This document shows, piece by piece, positions 53,215 through 62,039 of a DNA stretch of 64,000 nt. The first letter of the stretch is position 1, and each line of letters starts with the position of its first letter. The position numbers and the translations under genes were made by a program. The notes below the pieces were generated by a model. It ran no database searches and was not told the origin of the DNA. It saw nothing but the letters and a program-made list of their open reading frames with translations. The stretch is taken from contig NZ_KQ031382.1 of NCBI RefSeq assembly GCF_000384335.2, positions 3,917,545 to 3,981,544 on the forward strand, given 5' to 3'. The stretch is from Hyphomicrobium sp. 99 (lineage in GTDB: Bacteria; Pseudomonadota; Alphaproteobacteria; Rhizobiales; Hyphomicrobiaceae).

Positions 53215-54087
53215 ATGTCCACAACCACAGCCACCAAAAGCCATTCCGGCACCTTCTCTATTGGCGGAGACATCCCGGTCAATCGCCTCGGGTTCGGCGC
53301 AATGCGCATCACCGGAAAAGGAATTTGGGGCGAACCGGCCGATAAGGAAGAGTGCTTGCGCACGCTTCGCAAACTTCCCGAACTCGGCGTCAATTTTATC
53401 GACACCGCCGACAGCTACGGACCGGAAGTCAGCGAACGCCTGATCCACGAAGCGCTTCATCCCTATCGCGGCCTAACCATCGCAACGAAGGCCGGTCTCG
53501 CTCGGACCGGTCCCGATGTGTGGGTTCCGCTTGGACGGCCGGAATATCTCCGGCAGGAAGTGCTGCTGAGCATCCGCCGGCTTGGCGTTGAACGCATCGA
53601 CCTCTGGCAATTGCACCGCATCGATCCGAAAGTGCCGCAGAACGAGCAGTTCGAAGCGATCAAGGCGATGCAGAAGGAAGGCCTGATCCGCCACGTCGGA
53701 TTAAGTCAGGTCAAGATCAACGAAATCGAAGCAGCCCAGAAATTCTTCAAGGTCGCGACCGTCCAAAACCTTTACAACCTCGGCGATCGCAGCAGCGAGG
53801 ACGTGCTGGACTTCTGCGAGAAGCAGAACATCGGCTTCATCCCCTGGTATCCTCTAGCCGCTGGCGATCTTGCGAAACCGGGCTCGCGCCTTGAAGCGAT
53901 CGCGAAAAAGCATAACGCGGTCCCGAGCCAAATCGCTCTCGCGTGGCTTTTGAAACGCAGCCCCGTCATGCTGCCAATTCCGGGAACGTCGAAGGTCAAA
54001 CACCTCGAAGAGAACGTCGCCAGCGCAAACATAAACTTGAGCGAGGAAGAATTCTCCGAACTCAGCGAGCTGTCGAAGAAGAAGTAG
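53215..54087 (+). CDS. Aldo/keto reductase
   Basis: A 290-residue TIM-barrel NADPH-dependent oxidoreductase. The catalytic tetrad is visible: Asp and Tyr in FIDTADSYG, Lys in ATKAG, His in LWQLHRID. The C-terminal cofactor-binding segment reads [16 protein letters not shown]. It reduces aldehydes or ketones of unknown identity. It starts at ATG 53215 behind GAGAGAG. Its 3' end overlaps the convergent MFS gene by 26 nt. Confidence 0.9.
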   Translation: MSTTTATKSHSGTFSIGGDIPVNRLGFGAMRITGKGIWGEPADKEECLRTLRKLPELGVNFIDTADSYGPEVSERLIHEALHPYRGLTIATKAGLARTGPDVWVPLGRPEYLRQEVLLSIRRLGVERIDLWQLHRIDPKVPQNEQFEAIKAMQKEGLIRHVGLSQVKINEIEAAQKFFKVATVQNLYNLGDRSSEDVLDFCEKQNIGFIPWYPLAAGDLAKPGSRLEAIAKKHNAVPSQIALAWLLKRSPVMLPIPGTSKVKHLEENVASANINLSEEEFSELSELSKKK

Positions 54088-56065
54088 CGGCAGGCGGTAC
54101 CGGTGGCGAACTCGCAAATGAGTTCGCCATCTTTTTTAGCATCGCACGAACCTCCGGATGCTCATTCCGGTCCCAATCGTGCAACATGTGCCGGAGATCG
54201 TCTTCGCGCTGACGCAGCAGCCGGTCGTAAATCGATCGACCTTTGTCCGTGAGCTCGATGCTGCCACCCGCCTCGCGAGCCATGCCGGCAGCCTCCAGCC
54301 GGCTAAAAAGATGCGCCGGCCGCGTTTCCTTTGCACCGAGCTTCTTGCGAAGCTCTTCTTTCTCAGCTTTTCCGTTCCGCTCGCCCACGCGCGCAAGCAA
54401 CCATAATTCATCCGGCTGAAGATCGGCGCCGAGCCGCGAGACGGCGGTCTGATAGACGCGCCAGCGATTTTCTCGCGCCGTGATGCGCTCGACGATCCGC
54501 TCCAATTCCGCGAGCGAAGTCGCGTCACGCGGAATGAGCAGAGGATCGGTTGACGGCTCGGACGTGATGCTGCTGCGAAGCGGTACTTCTTCGAGTGCGA
54601 AGGACAGCGCAAACGCCAGAAGCGCCAGCAACGACGCCGTGTGAAATACCGGATGCAGCGACGCGACGAAAAGCTTGTCGTAGGTAGCTTTGAGGTCTCC
54701 CGACAGCGCCAGGACCGCATCGGGGTTGGTCAGTGCCCCTGCAAGTTCGGGCGCGGTTGCCATCACCTTTTGCTGAAGCGTGTAGGCGAAGATCGCACCG
54801 AACATCGCAACGCCGACAACGCCGCCGATCGACCTGAAGAGCGTCGTCCCGGACGTCGCCACACCGAGCTGTTCGAAAGCAACAGCATTCTGCACGGCCA
54901 TGACGAGTATCTGCATAACCATGCCCAGGCCAAAACCGAGAATGAGCATGTAAACAGACGCCGTGAACGGCGTGGTCTCGACAGTGATGCGCGACAATAG
55001 GAAGAGCGCCACCGTCATGATGCCGGTGCCGACGATCGGAAATATCTTGTAACGCCCGATGCGAGAGATGATCTGCCCGCTCGTGATCGATGTCAGGAAC
55101 ACCCCGATCATCATCGGCGTCAGATGCCAGCCGGCGTTTGTCGGGTCCAAACCCTTCACGATCTGGAAGTAGAGCGGCAGAAGCGTGATTGATCCGAAAA
55201 GCGCTAGACCAACGATAAAGCCGATCGACGCCGCGATGACGAACGCCCGGTTTTTGAAAAGCGATAGCGGCATCAAAGGATCGGGCACCTTCGTTTCGAT
55301 GTAAATGAACGAGGCGAGCGACACGACGCCGAGCAATGAGAACGCAAATAGGCTGACGGGCGCTTCTCTGACGAGTGTCTCCCCGAGGCTCGTGACGATG
55401 ACGAGTGCGGTAAGCGCCATACCAAGCAGCACGGCGCCCGCGTAATCGATATTGATTTCCGCCTTTTGCCGGTGTGGACGGAACGTCCGGTTGATGACGA
55501 AAAGCGCCAGAATGCCGAACGGCAGATTGATCAGAAATATCCAGCGCCAGGAAAATTGATCGACGATGAAACCGCCGATCAGCGGCCCGAGCACGGTGGA
55601 CAGTCCAAAGATCCCGCCGAAAAATCCCTGATATTTTCCGCGTTCCCGCGGCGGCACGACGTCGCCGACGACCGCGACCGAGGTGACGATCAAGCCGCCG
55701 CCGCCCAAGCCCTGCAAGAGACGAAAGGCGATCATCTCCGGCAGGTTTTGCGCAATGCCGCAAAGCGCGGAGCCGACGAGAAAAATGATGACCGCGATTT
55801 GCAGGATCAGGCGGCGGCCGAAAAGGTCACCGAGTTTTCCATAAAGTGGCACGACGACGGTCGTCGCCAGCAGATAGGCCGTTACGATCCACGTGAGATG
55901 CGTCAACCCGCCGATATCGCGCACGATTGTGGGAAGCGCGGTTGCAACGATGGTTTGATCGAGGGAAGCGAGAAGCAGCACAAGCGAGAGGGCGAAAAAA
56001 ATCGCCATCCGATCGCGGGTGCTGGTCTCGGGCCGATGCAGTGCTTCGGAACTTGTGTGCCGCAT
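54062..56065 (-). CDS. MFS efflux pump (DHA2) fused to a C-terminal winged-helix domain
   Basis: A 667-residue protein. Residues about 20-510 are a 14-helix drug:H+ antiporter with [30 protein letters not shown] (motif A) and [17 protein letters not shown] (motif C). Residues about 530-650 form a soluble MarR-like winged helix: [39 protein letters not shown] and the wing [19 protein letters not shown] transporter with its own DNA-binding-like domain is unusual; it could sense substrate or be a degenerate regulatory fusion. The 3' end overlaps the aldo/keto reductase gene by 26 nt. Confidence 0.87.
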   Translation of the reverse strand: MRHTSSEALHRPETSTRDRMAIFFALSLVLLLASLDQTIVATALPTIVRDIGGLTHLTWIVTAYLLATTVVVPLYGKLGDLFGRRLILQIAVIIFLVGSALCGIAQNLPEMIAFRLLQGLGGGGLIVTSVAVVGDVVPPRERGKYQGFFGGIFGLSTVLGPLIGGFIVDQFSWRWIFLINLPFGILALFVINRTFRPHRQKAEINIDYAGAVLLGMALTALVIVTSLGETLVREAPVSLFAFSLLGVVSLASFIYIETKVPDPLMPLSLFKNRAFVIAASIGFIVGLALFGSITLLPLYFQIVKGLDPTNAGWHLTPMMIGVFLTSITSGQIISRIGRYKIFPIVGTGIMTVALFLLSRITVETTPFTASVYMLILGFGLGMVMQILVMAVQNAVAFEQLGVATSGTTLFRSIGGVVGVAMFGAIFAYTLQQKVMATAPELAGALTNPDAVLALSGDLKATYDKLFVASLHPVFHTASLLALLAFALSFALEEVPLRSSITSEPSTDPLLIPRDATSLAELERIVERITARENRWRVYQTAVSRLGADLQPDELWLLARVGERNGKAEKEELRKKLGAKETRPAHLFSRLEAAGMAREAGGSIELTDKGRSIYDRLLRQREDDLRHMLHDWDRNEHPEVRAMLKKMANSFASSPPVPPAATSSSTAR

Positions 56066-56367
56066 GATGCCGAAACGCCGAAGCTGTGATTATGTGGCGT
56101 ATATATTTTCGAATGGGCACGATTTAAGCACGGCCTGTCAACCTCACTATTGCTCTCGAGCGCTCCAAGTGGAACCCGGGCAGATCGGGCCAAGTATCCC
56201 CTGCTGGCCCACGAGAATTGTGGATTTTTGAATCCCGCTCACCCGATTTAGCCGCAGGTAGCGCCGCACGAGCAACACAACTCTTCATAAGGTTGGCGCG
56301 AAATCGGGTTCGGTTGGCCCCCCGTCGCGAATATGGTAGCCGAACTCTGGTAATACTGAGGACATTC

Positions 56368-57471
56368 ATGCGGTCACACGCAGCCGGCATCGTTGCAACA
56401 GTGTTGATTTGGCTGACGGCAATCCCGCCGGCATCAGCGAGTCCGACGCTGCTGTTCGAACCTGCGACGGGCAAAATCCTCTATTCCGAGGACGTTGACG
56501 ACATCTGGCATCCTGCTTCCCTGACGAAGCTGATGACGTCCTACATCGCTTTCGAAGCCATCAAGGAAGGCAAGATCCATCTCGACGATAAGATCCCCTG
56601 CTCCCTCGTCGCGACCCTCCAGCCTCCGAGCAAGGTCGGCCTGAATGTCGGCGCCATGCTCTCGGTCGAGCAGGCCTTGAAGGCGGTCATCATCAAATCC
56701 GCCAACGACGTGACCGTGATGCTCGCCGAAGCGATTTCCGGAAGCGAAGCTGCCTTCATCGACAAGATGAACGCGACGGCCCGCCGCCTCGGCATGACGC
56801 ATACAAATTTCGTCAATACGAACGGTCTGCCCGATCCAGGCCAGCTGACGAGCGCACGCGATATCGCCAAAATTGCCCGCGCCGTGGTCAGCGAATATCC
56901 ACAGTACGCGAGCTACTGGGCGATGCCGGACATGCGCATCGGCAAGCGGCGGCTGGGCAGTCACAACGCGCTTCTGAAAACGTTTCCGGGAGCCGACGGC
57001 CTCAAGACCGGCTTCACATGCGATTCCGGATATAACGTCGTCGCTAGCGCCACGCGCGACGGTCGCCGTTTGATGGCGGTCGTTTTGGGCGAGTCATCCG
57101 GCAACGAACGGGCGGTCCGCGCCGCGAGCCTGTTGGAATACGGATTCCAGAACTACGATTGGAAGCAGATCTTCAACACGACGACCATTGACAACCTGCC
57201 CATGGACCCGAACGCCAGAGGCGTGGTCTCGGTACGTGATACCGTGGCGGCCTGGGGATGCGGCGGCCATAAGCGGCACATCGCGGGCAGAAGGCATAAA
57301 TCGAAAAGCAAGCTCGCGGCCTCCAAGAACAAGAGTGCGAAAAAAGGCGGCGAACCAACCGGCGAAGCCCGCTCGGCACTGAAGGGTCCCGACTCCGAGG
57401 GAGCGTCGTCTTCAAGCCCATCAAACGGCTCGCCCCAACCGGAAGCCGCCGCCCAAGCGACCTCCGAATAA
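56368..57471 (+). CDS. D-alanyl-D-alanine carboxypeptidase (DacC-type, penicillin-binding protein)
   Basis: A 367-residue exported serine peptidase trimming the terminal D-Ala of peptidoglycan stem peptides. Signal peptide (cleavage near ASASPT), then the three active-site motifs: S51-L-T-K54, S111-A-N113 and K213-T-G215. The C-terminal beta domain of classical PBP5 is replaced by a Lys/Ser/Pro-rich tail (from about 290: GGHKRHIAGRRHKSKSK and on). The start ATG 56368 has GAGG 6 nt upstream; the frame extends to 56218 without a site. Confidence 0.9.
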   Translation: MRSHAAGIVATVLIWLTAIPPASASPTLLFEPATGKILYSEDVDDIWHPASLTKLMTSYIAFEAIKEGKIHLDDKIPCSLVATLQPPSKVGLNVGAMLSVEQALKAVIIKSANDVTVMLAEAISGSEAAFIDKMNATARRLGMTHTNFVNTNGLPDPGQLTSARDIAKIARAVVSEYPQYASYWAMPDMRIGKRRLGSHNALLKTFPGADGLKTGFTCDSGYNVVASATRDGRRLMAVVLGESSGNERAVRAASLLEYGFQNYDWKQIFNTTTIDNLPMDPNARGVVSVRDTVAAWGCGGHKRHIAGRRHKSKSKLAASKNKSAKKGGEPTGEARSALKGPDSEGASSSSPSNGSPQPEAAAQATSE

Positions 57472-57487
57472 ATCAGACTGACAGCCG

Positions 57488-57820
57488 CTAGACGATCAAG
57501 TCGAGCGGGCCCTGTCGAAAAATGCATCCCGGAGGCTGAGCCGTATCGGGCGGCGATGCCTGATCCGAACCGGCGCCATCGTCGTCGTTATCGTTATCAC
57601 CGGGCACCCGGGGATTCTGTCCGCTCGTTCCGTCATCCGGAGTTGTTTCGGGATCGACGTCCGGACTGTCCTCTTTCGGCGACACACCTTGGACGAGTTC
57701 CATTCCGGCACAGCCGGGCAAATCGCAAGCGCGGGCGCGTACGCCTGTTGCAGCCATCACGACAACGCATGCAACAAACAGCATCCCGACACGCACCGCT
57801 GCCCTCGAAATCCAAATCAT
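57488..57820 (-). CDS. Small secreted acidic protein (unknown)
   Basis: A 110-residue protein with a signal peptide (VGMLFVACVVVMAATGVRARA), two close cysteines (ACDLPGC) and a long acidic low-complexity section (DNDNDDDGAGSD) before a final PPGCIF. Probably disordered and exported. Convergent with the carboxypeptidase gene, 16 nt apart. Function unknown. Confidence 0.55.
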   Translation of the reverse strand: MIWISRAAVRVGMLFVACVVVMAATGVRARACDLPGCAGMELVQGVSPKEDSPDVDPETTPDDGTSGQNPRVPGDNDNDDDGAGSDQASPPDTAQPPGCIFRQGPLDLIV

Positions 57821-57990
57821 ATCGATTTCGTCCTAGCTTTTATGCAGCTGTGAGGCGCGACGCCGGCTTACGCTACCTCCAGTTAACCAAACTCCGGAAC
57901 ATCCGTGAAGCGGCAGCCTACGAATATGGCGTCAAACTTGCTTTTGCCAAATCCATCAACCTGGATTTAAGCCTTGAGTAGGACCTTACG

Positions 57991-58227
57991 ATGGCCTTGC
58001 CGCTGCGTGCGACTGAGAACGCCGACCTGGACTTTACGCCTCCGCCCCAAGATCTCGGCGCGATGGCCGAAGTTCTCGAAGGAAAACACGGATCGTTCGC
58101 AGCGGGGATCGCCGACTTCTTCGCCCTCTATCATGGACAGCGCGGGGACGCCGGACGGTCATGGGCATGGACGGGGGTCGCTGAGCTTGTTCGTACACGC
58201 GAACGGGAACGCCTCGAAGGCATTTGA
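57991..58227 (+). CDS. Small hypothetical protein coupled to the flippase gene
   Basis: A 78-residue soluble protein with no signal, membrane segment or known motif (central part EVLEGKHGSFAAGIADFFAL). GGA lies 7 nt before ATG 57991. Its stop overlaps a TTG start of the flippase gene (TTGA), suggesting translational coupling. Confidence 0.5.
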   Translation: MALPLRATENADLDFTPPPQDLGAMAEVLEGKHGSFAAGIADFFALYHGQRGDAGRSWAWTGVAELVRTRERERLEGI

Positions 58228-59705
58228 AAGACGGGAATTCACCCAACGTGAAGAGCGCGACAGCCGAGAAGCTTTGGCCGGCCGAAGCTGGCGCGCGCGA
58301 CGAAGTTGCGGAAGCCACGAGCATCCCTTCTCCCCGCACGCCCTTGGCGATCACGCGAAATATCGCTTCCGGTCTTTTCAAACAAACAGCCAATCTCCTC
58401 GCCTCTGACGGTGAGCGCGAACGCACACAGCGCGACGCCATTCTGGCGTTCGCCGTTCGCGTTCTGAGCGCCGGTCTCCTCTATCTGACCCAGATCGTCC
58501 TCGCGCGCTGGATGGGCGGATCGGAATACGGCATCTACGTTGCGGTCTGGACCTGGGTCCTGATCCTCGGAGCGATGTCCCACCTCGGGCTCAACCTCGC
58601 CTCGATCCGCCTCGCACCCTCTTACCGCGAGACGAATGATTTCAAGCATCTGCGCGGCCTGATCTGGGGCGTGCGAATTCTGGCGCTCGGCAGCGGCACC
58701 ATAGTGATGCTGCTCGGTGTGCTCGGCGTCTGGCTCTTGAGTAATCGCATCGAACCGCACTTCGTCTTGCCGATCTATCTCGCGCTCGTCTGCATCCCGC
58801 TTTACGCGTTGACCGACGTGCAGGATGGCATCGGACGCGGCAACGGCTGGATGAGCATCGCCCTCGTCCCGCCCTACGTGTTGAGACCGCTCCTGTTGCT
58901 TGGCAGTATGTTCGCAGCCAATCGCGCAGGCTTGCCGATGAACGCCGCGACGGCGGCGGGCGGCGCCATCGTCGCGACATGGCTCGCCGGATTGTTTCAG
59001 ACGCTCTCGATCAACAGGCGCGTCAGCGCGACGATACCGGTTGCCGTTAGAGAAACCGACTTCCGGTCGTGGCTGACGATTTCCGCGCCGCTTCTCGTTA
59101 TTCTGACGGCCGAGCTGCTGCTTCAGAATACCGACATCCTTGTCGTCTCGCGGTTCATGGCGCCAGCCGACGTCGGCATATATTTCGCCGCCGGCAAGAC
59201 GATGGCGCTCATCATGTTCGTCCACTACGCGGTCGGAAGCGCCGTCGCCCATAAGTTCGCAGCCTTCCACGCACGTGGCGATCACGTCGGCTTGCGAACA
59301 TTCGTGAGAGATTCCGTCAACTGGACGTTCTGGCCCTCATTTGCGGGAGCGCTCGCCATTCTCGCATTGGGAATGCCGTTGCTTTCGCTCTTCGGTCCGG
59401 GGTTCGGAGCAGGCTATCCGGTGATGTTCATTCTCGTCGTCGGCTTCCTGTTCCGATCGGCGATGGGACCGGCAGAATTCCTGCTCAACATGCTCGGCGA
59501 ACAAAAACTCTGCGCAACCGTGCTGTTCTCTGCTGCGATGCTCAACATCGCGCTCAATGTCGCGCTGGTGCCGTACTTCGGGATGATCGGTGCGGCAACC
59601 GCAACCGCGTTCTCACTGATAGCCGCCGCATCGCTGAACGCCCTCGTCGTATGGCGACGCCTCGGCATCCAAATGCCGATCTGGAATAACCTGCCGAAGC
59701 TCTGA
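58224..59705 (+). CDS. Polysaccharide (O-antigen/EPS) flippase, Wzx-like
   Basis: A 493-residue inner-membrane protein of the MOP superfamily with about 12 to 14 helices. The first helix region (AFAVRVLSAGLLYLTQIVLARWMG) and the segments LLLQNTDILVVSRFMAPADV and ISLNALVVWRRLG-like C-terminus are typical of lipid-linked oligosaccharide flippases. About 70 polar residues precede the first helix. TTG 58224 overlaps the previous stop; GTG 58248 is a good alternative. No glycosyltransferases are adjacent, so the glycan is unknown. Confidence 0.82.
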   Translation: MKDGNSPNVKSATAEKLWPAEAGARDEVAEATSIPSPRTPLAITRNIASGLFKQTANLLASDGERERTQRDAILAFAVRVLSAGLLYLTQIVLARWMGGSEYGIYVAVWTWVLILGAMSHLGLNLASIRLAPSYRETNDFKHLRGLIWGVRILALGSGTIVMLLGVLGVWLLSNRIEPHFVLPIYLALVCIPLYALTDVQDGIGRGNGWMSIALVPPYVLRPLLLLGSMFAANRAGLPMNAATAAGGAIVATWLAGLFQTLSINRRVSATIPVAVRETDFRSWLTISAPLLVILTAELLLQNTDILVVSRFMAPADVGIYFAAGKTMALIMFVHYAVGSAVAHKFAAFHARGDHVGLRTFVRDSVNWTFWPSFAGALAILALGMPLLSLFGPGFGAGYPVMFILVVGFLFRSAMGPAEFLLNMLGEQKLCATVLFSAAMLNIALNVALVPYFGMIGAATATAFSLIAAASLNALVVWRRLGIQMPIWNNLPKL

Positions 59706-59713
59706 TCATCTTC

Positions 59714-59754
59714 GGCGCTTGCGGCCGGCTCCGCGAAGCGGAGTCGCAAGCGCC
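59714..59754. repeat. Long palindromic element (copy 2)
   Basis: Outer arms GGCGCTTGCG / CGCAAGCGCC and inner CTCCGC / GCGGAG. It shares the GGCTCCGCG..AGCGGAGTCGC core with the element at 18064-18107, while the arms differ but still pair. It lies 8 nt after the flippase stop. Confidence 0.7.
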
Positions 59755-59762
59755 AATCAGAA

Positions 59763-59792
59763 AAGAGTCGCAAGTACGAAGCTTCGACTCTT
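59763..59792. terminator. Hairpin between convergent flippase and CAP-domain genes
   Basis: Stem AAGAGTCG / CGACTCTT with a 14-base loop (which can pair further inward), followed by a CT-rich stretch, 8 nt before the CAP gene stop. A shared termination region is likely. Confidence 0.5.
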
Positions 59793-59800
59793 CTCTCTCC

Positions 59801-60478
59801 TCACATCGGCGAGCCGATGACGAGCGTCCAGAACGATTTGAATTCGGTTTTGGGATCTTGAACGAGGGCGATACCCATATGCTGGGCATCGGGCGTCAGA
59901 AGATTTTTGTTATGCCCAGGGCTCTCTTCCCAGCCCTTCAACACTTCGTTGAAATTGATCTGGCCCGTGCCGACGTTCTCGGCCGTCAGCCGTGCGTGAT
60001 AGCCGGCGCGCTTGACGCGATCCCAGGGGTTTGAGCCGTCCGAACCGTAATGGGAGATGCGGTCCCACTTCGCGAGATCGCGCGAATGCGACTTGGCGGC
60101 TTCCGTCAGCTCCGGATTGAGCTTCAGCGGCTTCAGGCCATGCTGCTTGCGATACGCATTGATGAGATCGCGCGCCATTTCCGCATTGAGAGACGTGCGG
60201 GAATAGTCGCGATCGGACAGAACACCGGGAGCCGCTTTCTCGAACGTGCCCGAAGGCGCCTTGTCGAGTGAGGCGACCTTCACGTTGCGCGGCACCGAGG
60301 GTTCGCCCCCAAGACCGACGCTTTTGACTGCCGGCGAGAACGATGAAGACGGCGAGGGCGACGAGGCCAGCGACCCTGTCGTGTCCGGATCGGTAAATCC
60401 CGACGAGATGGATGAAGAACCCAGACTGCAACCCGCTAACGCGGTCGCGAGTCCAGCAGTGAGCACAACGCGATACAT
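59801..60478 (-). CDS. CAP/SCP-domain lipoprotein
   Basis: A 225-residue lipoprotein: signal peptide with lipobox LAGC (Cys19), a Ser/Pro-rich linker (about 20-75), and a CAP domain with LINAYRKQHGLKPLKLNPEL, HSRDLAKWDRISHYGSDGSN, AENVGTGQINFNEVLKGWEESPGHNKNLL and MGIALVQDP. The conserved His/Glu pair is present (SHYG, AENVG, SPGHNKNL). Bacterial CAP proteins act in the envelope with unsettled function. ATG 60478 has GGGAG 8 nt upstream. Confidence 0.87.
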   Translation of the reverse strand: MYRVVLTAGLATALAGCSLGSSSISSGFTDPDTTGSLASSPSPSSSFSPAVKSVGLGGEPSVPRNVKVASLDKAPSGTFEKAAPGVLSDRDYSRTSLNAEMARDLINAYRKQHGLKPLKLNPELTEAAKSHSRDLAKWDRISHYGSDGSNPWDRVKRAGYHARLTAENVGTGQINFNEVLKGWEESPGHNKNLLTPDAQHMGIALVQDPKTEFKSFWTLVIGSPM

Positions 60479-60841
60479 TTTGGCTACTCCCGGCACGAAA
60501 AGTGCGGCTCTTCTCAGCATTGCCGGAAATCCGTTAACTGGCCGTTAACGCTAACGAGTTGCGAATCACGCGTGACCTCGCGCCACCGCGCCCTATCAGA
60601 GCCACTCATTACGCTAGACCCCTCGCGAACTCGAACCCCTGCCCCGAGCGCCGATAATCGCCTCAATAACGTGTCGCGATTTTGACCAAGGCGCGGCGAA
60701 AGCCCGACACGGCAGCTGCGGGCGAGCATTTCGAGGGGATAGAACCGCTGTGGGTCAAATGCGGGCGGCCCTTGGAAGTACGGGATCAATCATCGAAGTT
60801 GTCGAGACAGCGCTTCTGATTCGCGCGGGGAGACTTATTCG
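60479..60841. other. Intergenic region (363 bases)
   Basis: It lies between the CAP lipoprotein gene (minus) and the operon at the right edge (plus). No coding frame with a ribosome-binding site, RNA or repeat was recognised; both promoters should lie here. Confidence 0.5.
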
Positions 60842-62023
60842 ATGAGTGCAGCCATCGAACAGACGGCCATGGGAAAAACCGAGCGGGGAGCCGCAGCCGG
60901 ACCTTCGAACCATCTCGGAGTCCGCGATCTGCTGCTGTTGCGCATCGCAATCGGCGGAGCGACACGTGCCGATCTTCAGCGCGACGTCGCGCCCCTGCTC
61001 ACGCCGCGAATCTCCGGCACCGAATTCCGCCAAGCCGCCGAACTGGCGCTGAGCACACTTGCAGGCTCGCAGTTGATCACTGAGGCGAAGGGCCGCCTGA
61101 CGGCAAGCGCCAAAGGGCTGAGGGCGGCGGAAGGCCTGCTGACCTCTTCGCGCTCCTTTCCCGAGACATGGGCCGATGTGAAAACGGCGCTTGTCCTCGC
61201 CGCGCTCGGCGCCAACGACAGCCCTGCGGTCAGAAAGGCGATACAGCGCGCCGAAGGTCTGGCCGCACTCGTGTTGCAGCATCACTTCGGGAAATCGACA
61301 TCGCGGGTTCTCTCACCCGCCGATTTGAGAGCCGAACTCGCAATCGTCGCCCTCGAACGCGCCTTCGGCAACAAAATAAAGACCGGCCTCGGTAAGGGCG
61401 CCGGGCTGCCGGCTAAGCCAGGGCGGCTTCTCGCCGGTCAGCTCTTCAAGCACCCGCGTGAGATCGCGAGCGACGGCAAACTGATCGTTGGACTGGCGTG
61501 CGAGATCGCTGGCTGCCGTGAACCCTCGTTGCCGGCTCTCGAACTCGCACTGCTGCGCGCGCTCATGGTGCCTAAGGACGAGGGCGCTGCCGTCGCCGCA
61601 CCACCCGCGCGTGCACGCGCCGAGCCGCCGCAGCGACGGCCAGTGCGCGCGCCTGCGCCGAAACCCGCGAACGACCGCGCGCCGCTATCAGAGAAACAGC
61701 CATCGCTGTTCGAAGTTGTATCCCCTCCCGACATGCCCGAATTCTGTCGGGCTGTTGTCGATGCGGCACGACCGGTCGCGGAGGGCTGGCCAGGTAATCG
61801 GAAGGCGTTTATCTCTTTGGTATGGAAGGCGATTCGCAACGCGCGTCCCGACTGGGGTCTATCCGAGATTGCGTTCAAGGGAATGCTCGCGGAAGCCCAC
61901 CGTTCAGGTCAGCTCGAACTCGCGACCGCTGATCTCAAAGACGGTCGCGACCTTAAATCGCTCGAGGACTCGAAGATCCTCTATAAGAACACTGTCTGGC
62001 ACTTTGTGCGCGTTCAAGATTGA
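60842..62023 (+). CDS. Unrecognised protein with a winged-helix-like N-terminus, partner of the ATPase
   Basis: A 393-residue soluble protein. Residues about 26-98 look like a winged helix (VRDLLLLRIAIGGATRADLQ, then LALSTLAGSQLITEAKGRLT). A helical middle follows, then a Pro/Arg/Ala-rich linker (about 255-285). A well-formed C-terminal domain (about 295-393) contains WPGNRKAFISLVWKAIR, GLSEIAFKGMLAEAHRSGQL and DSKILYKNTVWHFVRV. GGGGAGA lies 8 nt before ATG 60842. The gene ends 16 nt before the ATPase gene, so the two form an operon. I do not recognise the family; DNA binding or loading for the ATPase is plausible. Confidence 0.7.
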   Translation: MSAAIEQTAMGKTERGAAAGPSNHLGVRDLLLLRIAIGGATRADLQRDVAPLLTPRISGTEFRQAAELALSTLAGSQLITEAKGRLTASAKGLRAAEGLLTSSRSFPETWADVKTALVLAALGANDSPAVRKAIQRAEGLAALVLQHHFGKSTSRVLSPADLRAELAIVALERAFGNKIKTGLGKGAGLPAKPGRLLAGQLFKHPREIASDGKLIVGLACEIAGCREPSLPALELALLRALMVPKDEGAAVAAPPARARAEPPQRRPVRAPAPKPANDRAPLSEKQPSLFEVVSPPDMPEFCRAVVDAARPVAEGWPGNRKAFISLVWKAIRNARPDWGLSEIAFKGMLAEAHRSGQLELATADLKDGRDLKSLEDSKILYKNTVWHFVRVQD

Positions 62024-62039
62024 AGGCATTCCGTACGCA

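Noticed and set aside
54525..55763. A 412-codon minus-strand frame within the MFS fusion gene
   Set aside because: It is an alternative frame of the MFS gene; the chosen frame carries all transporter motifs and the winged-helix tail.
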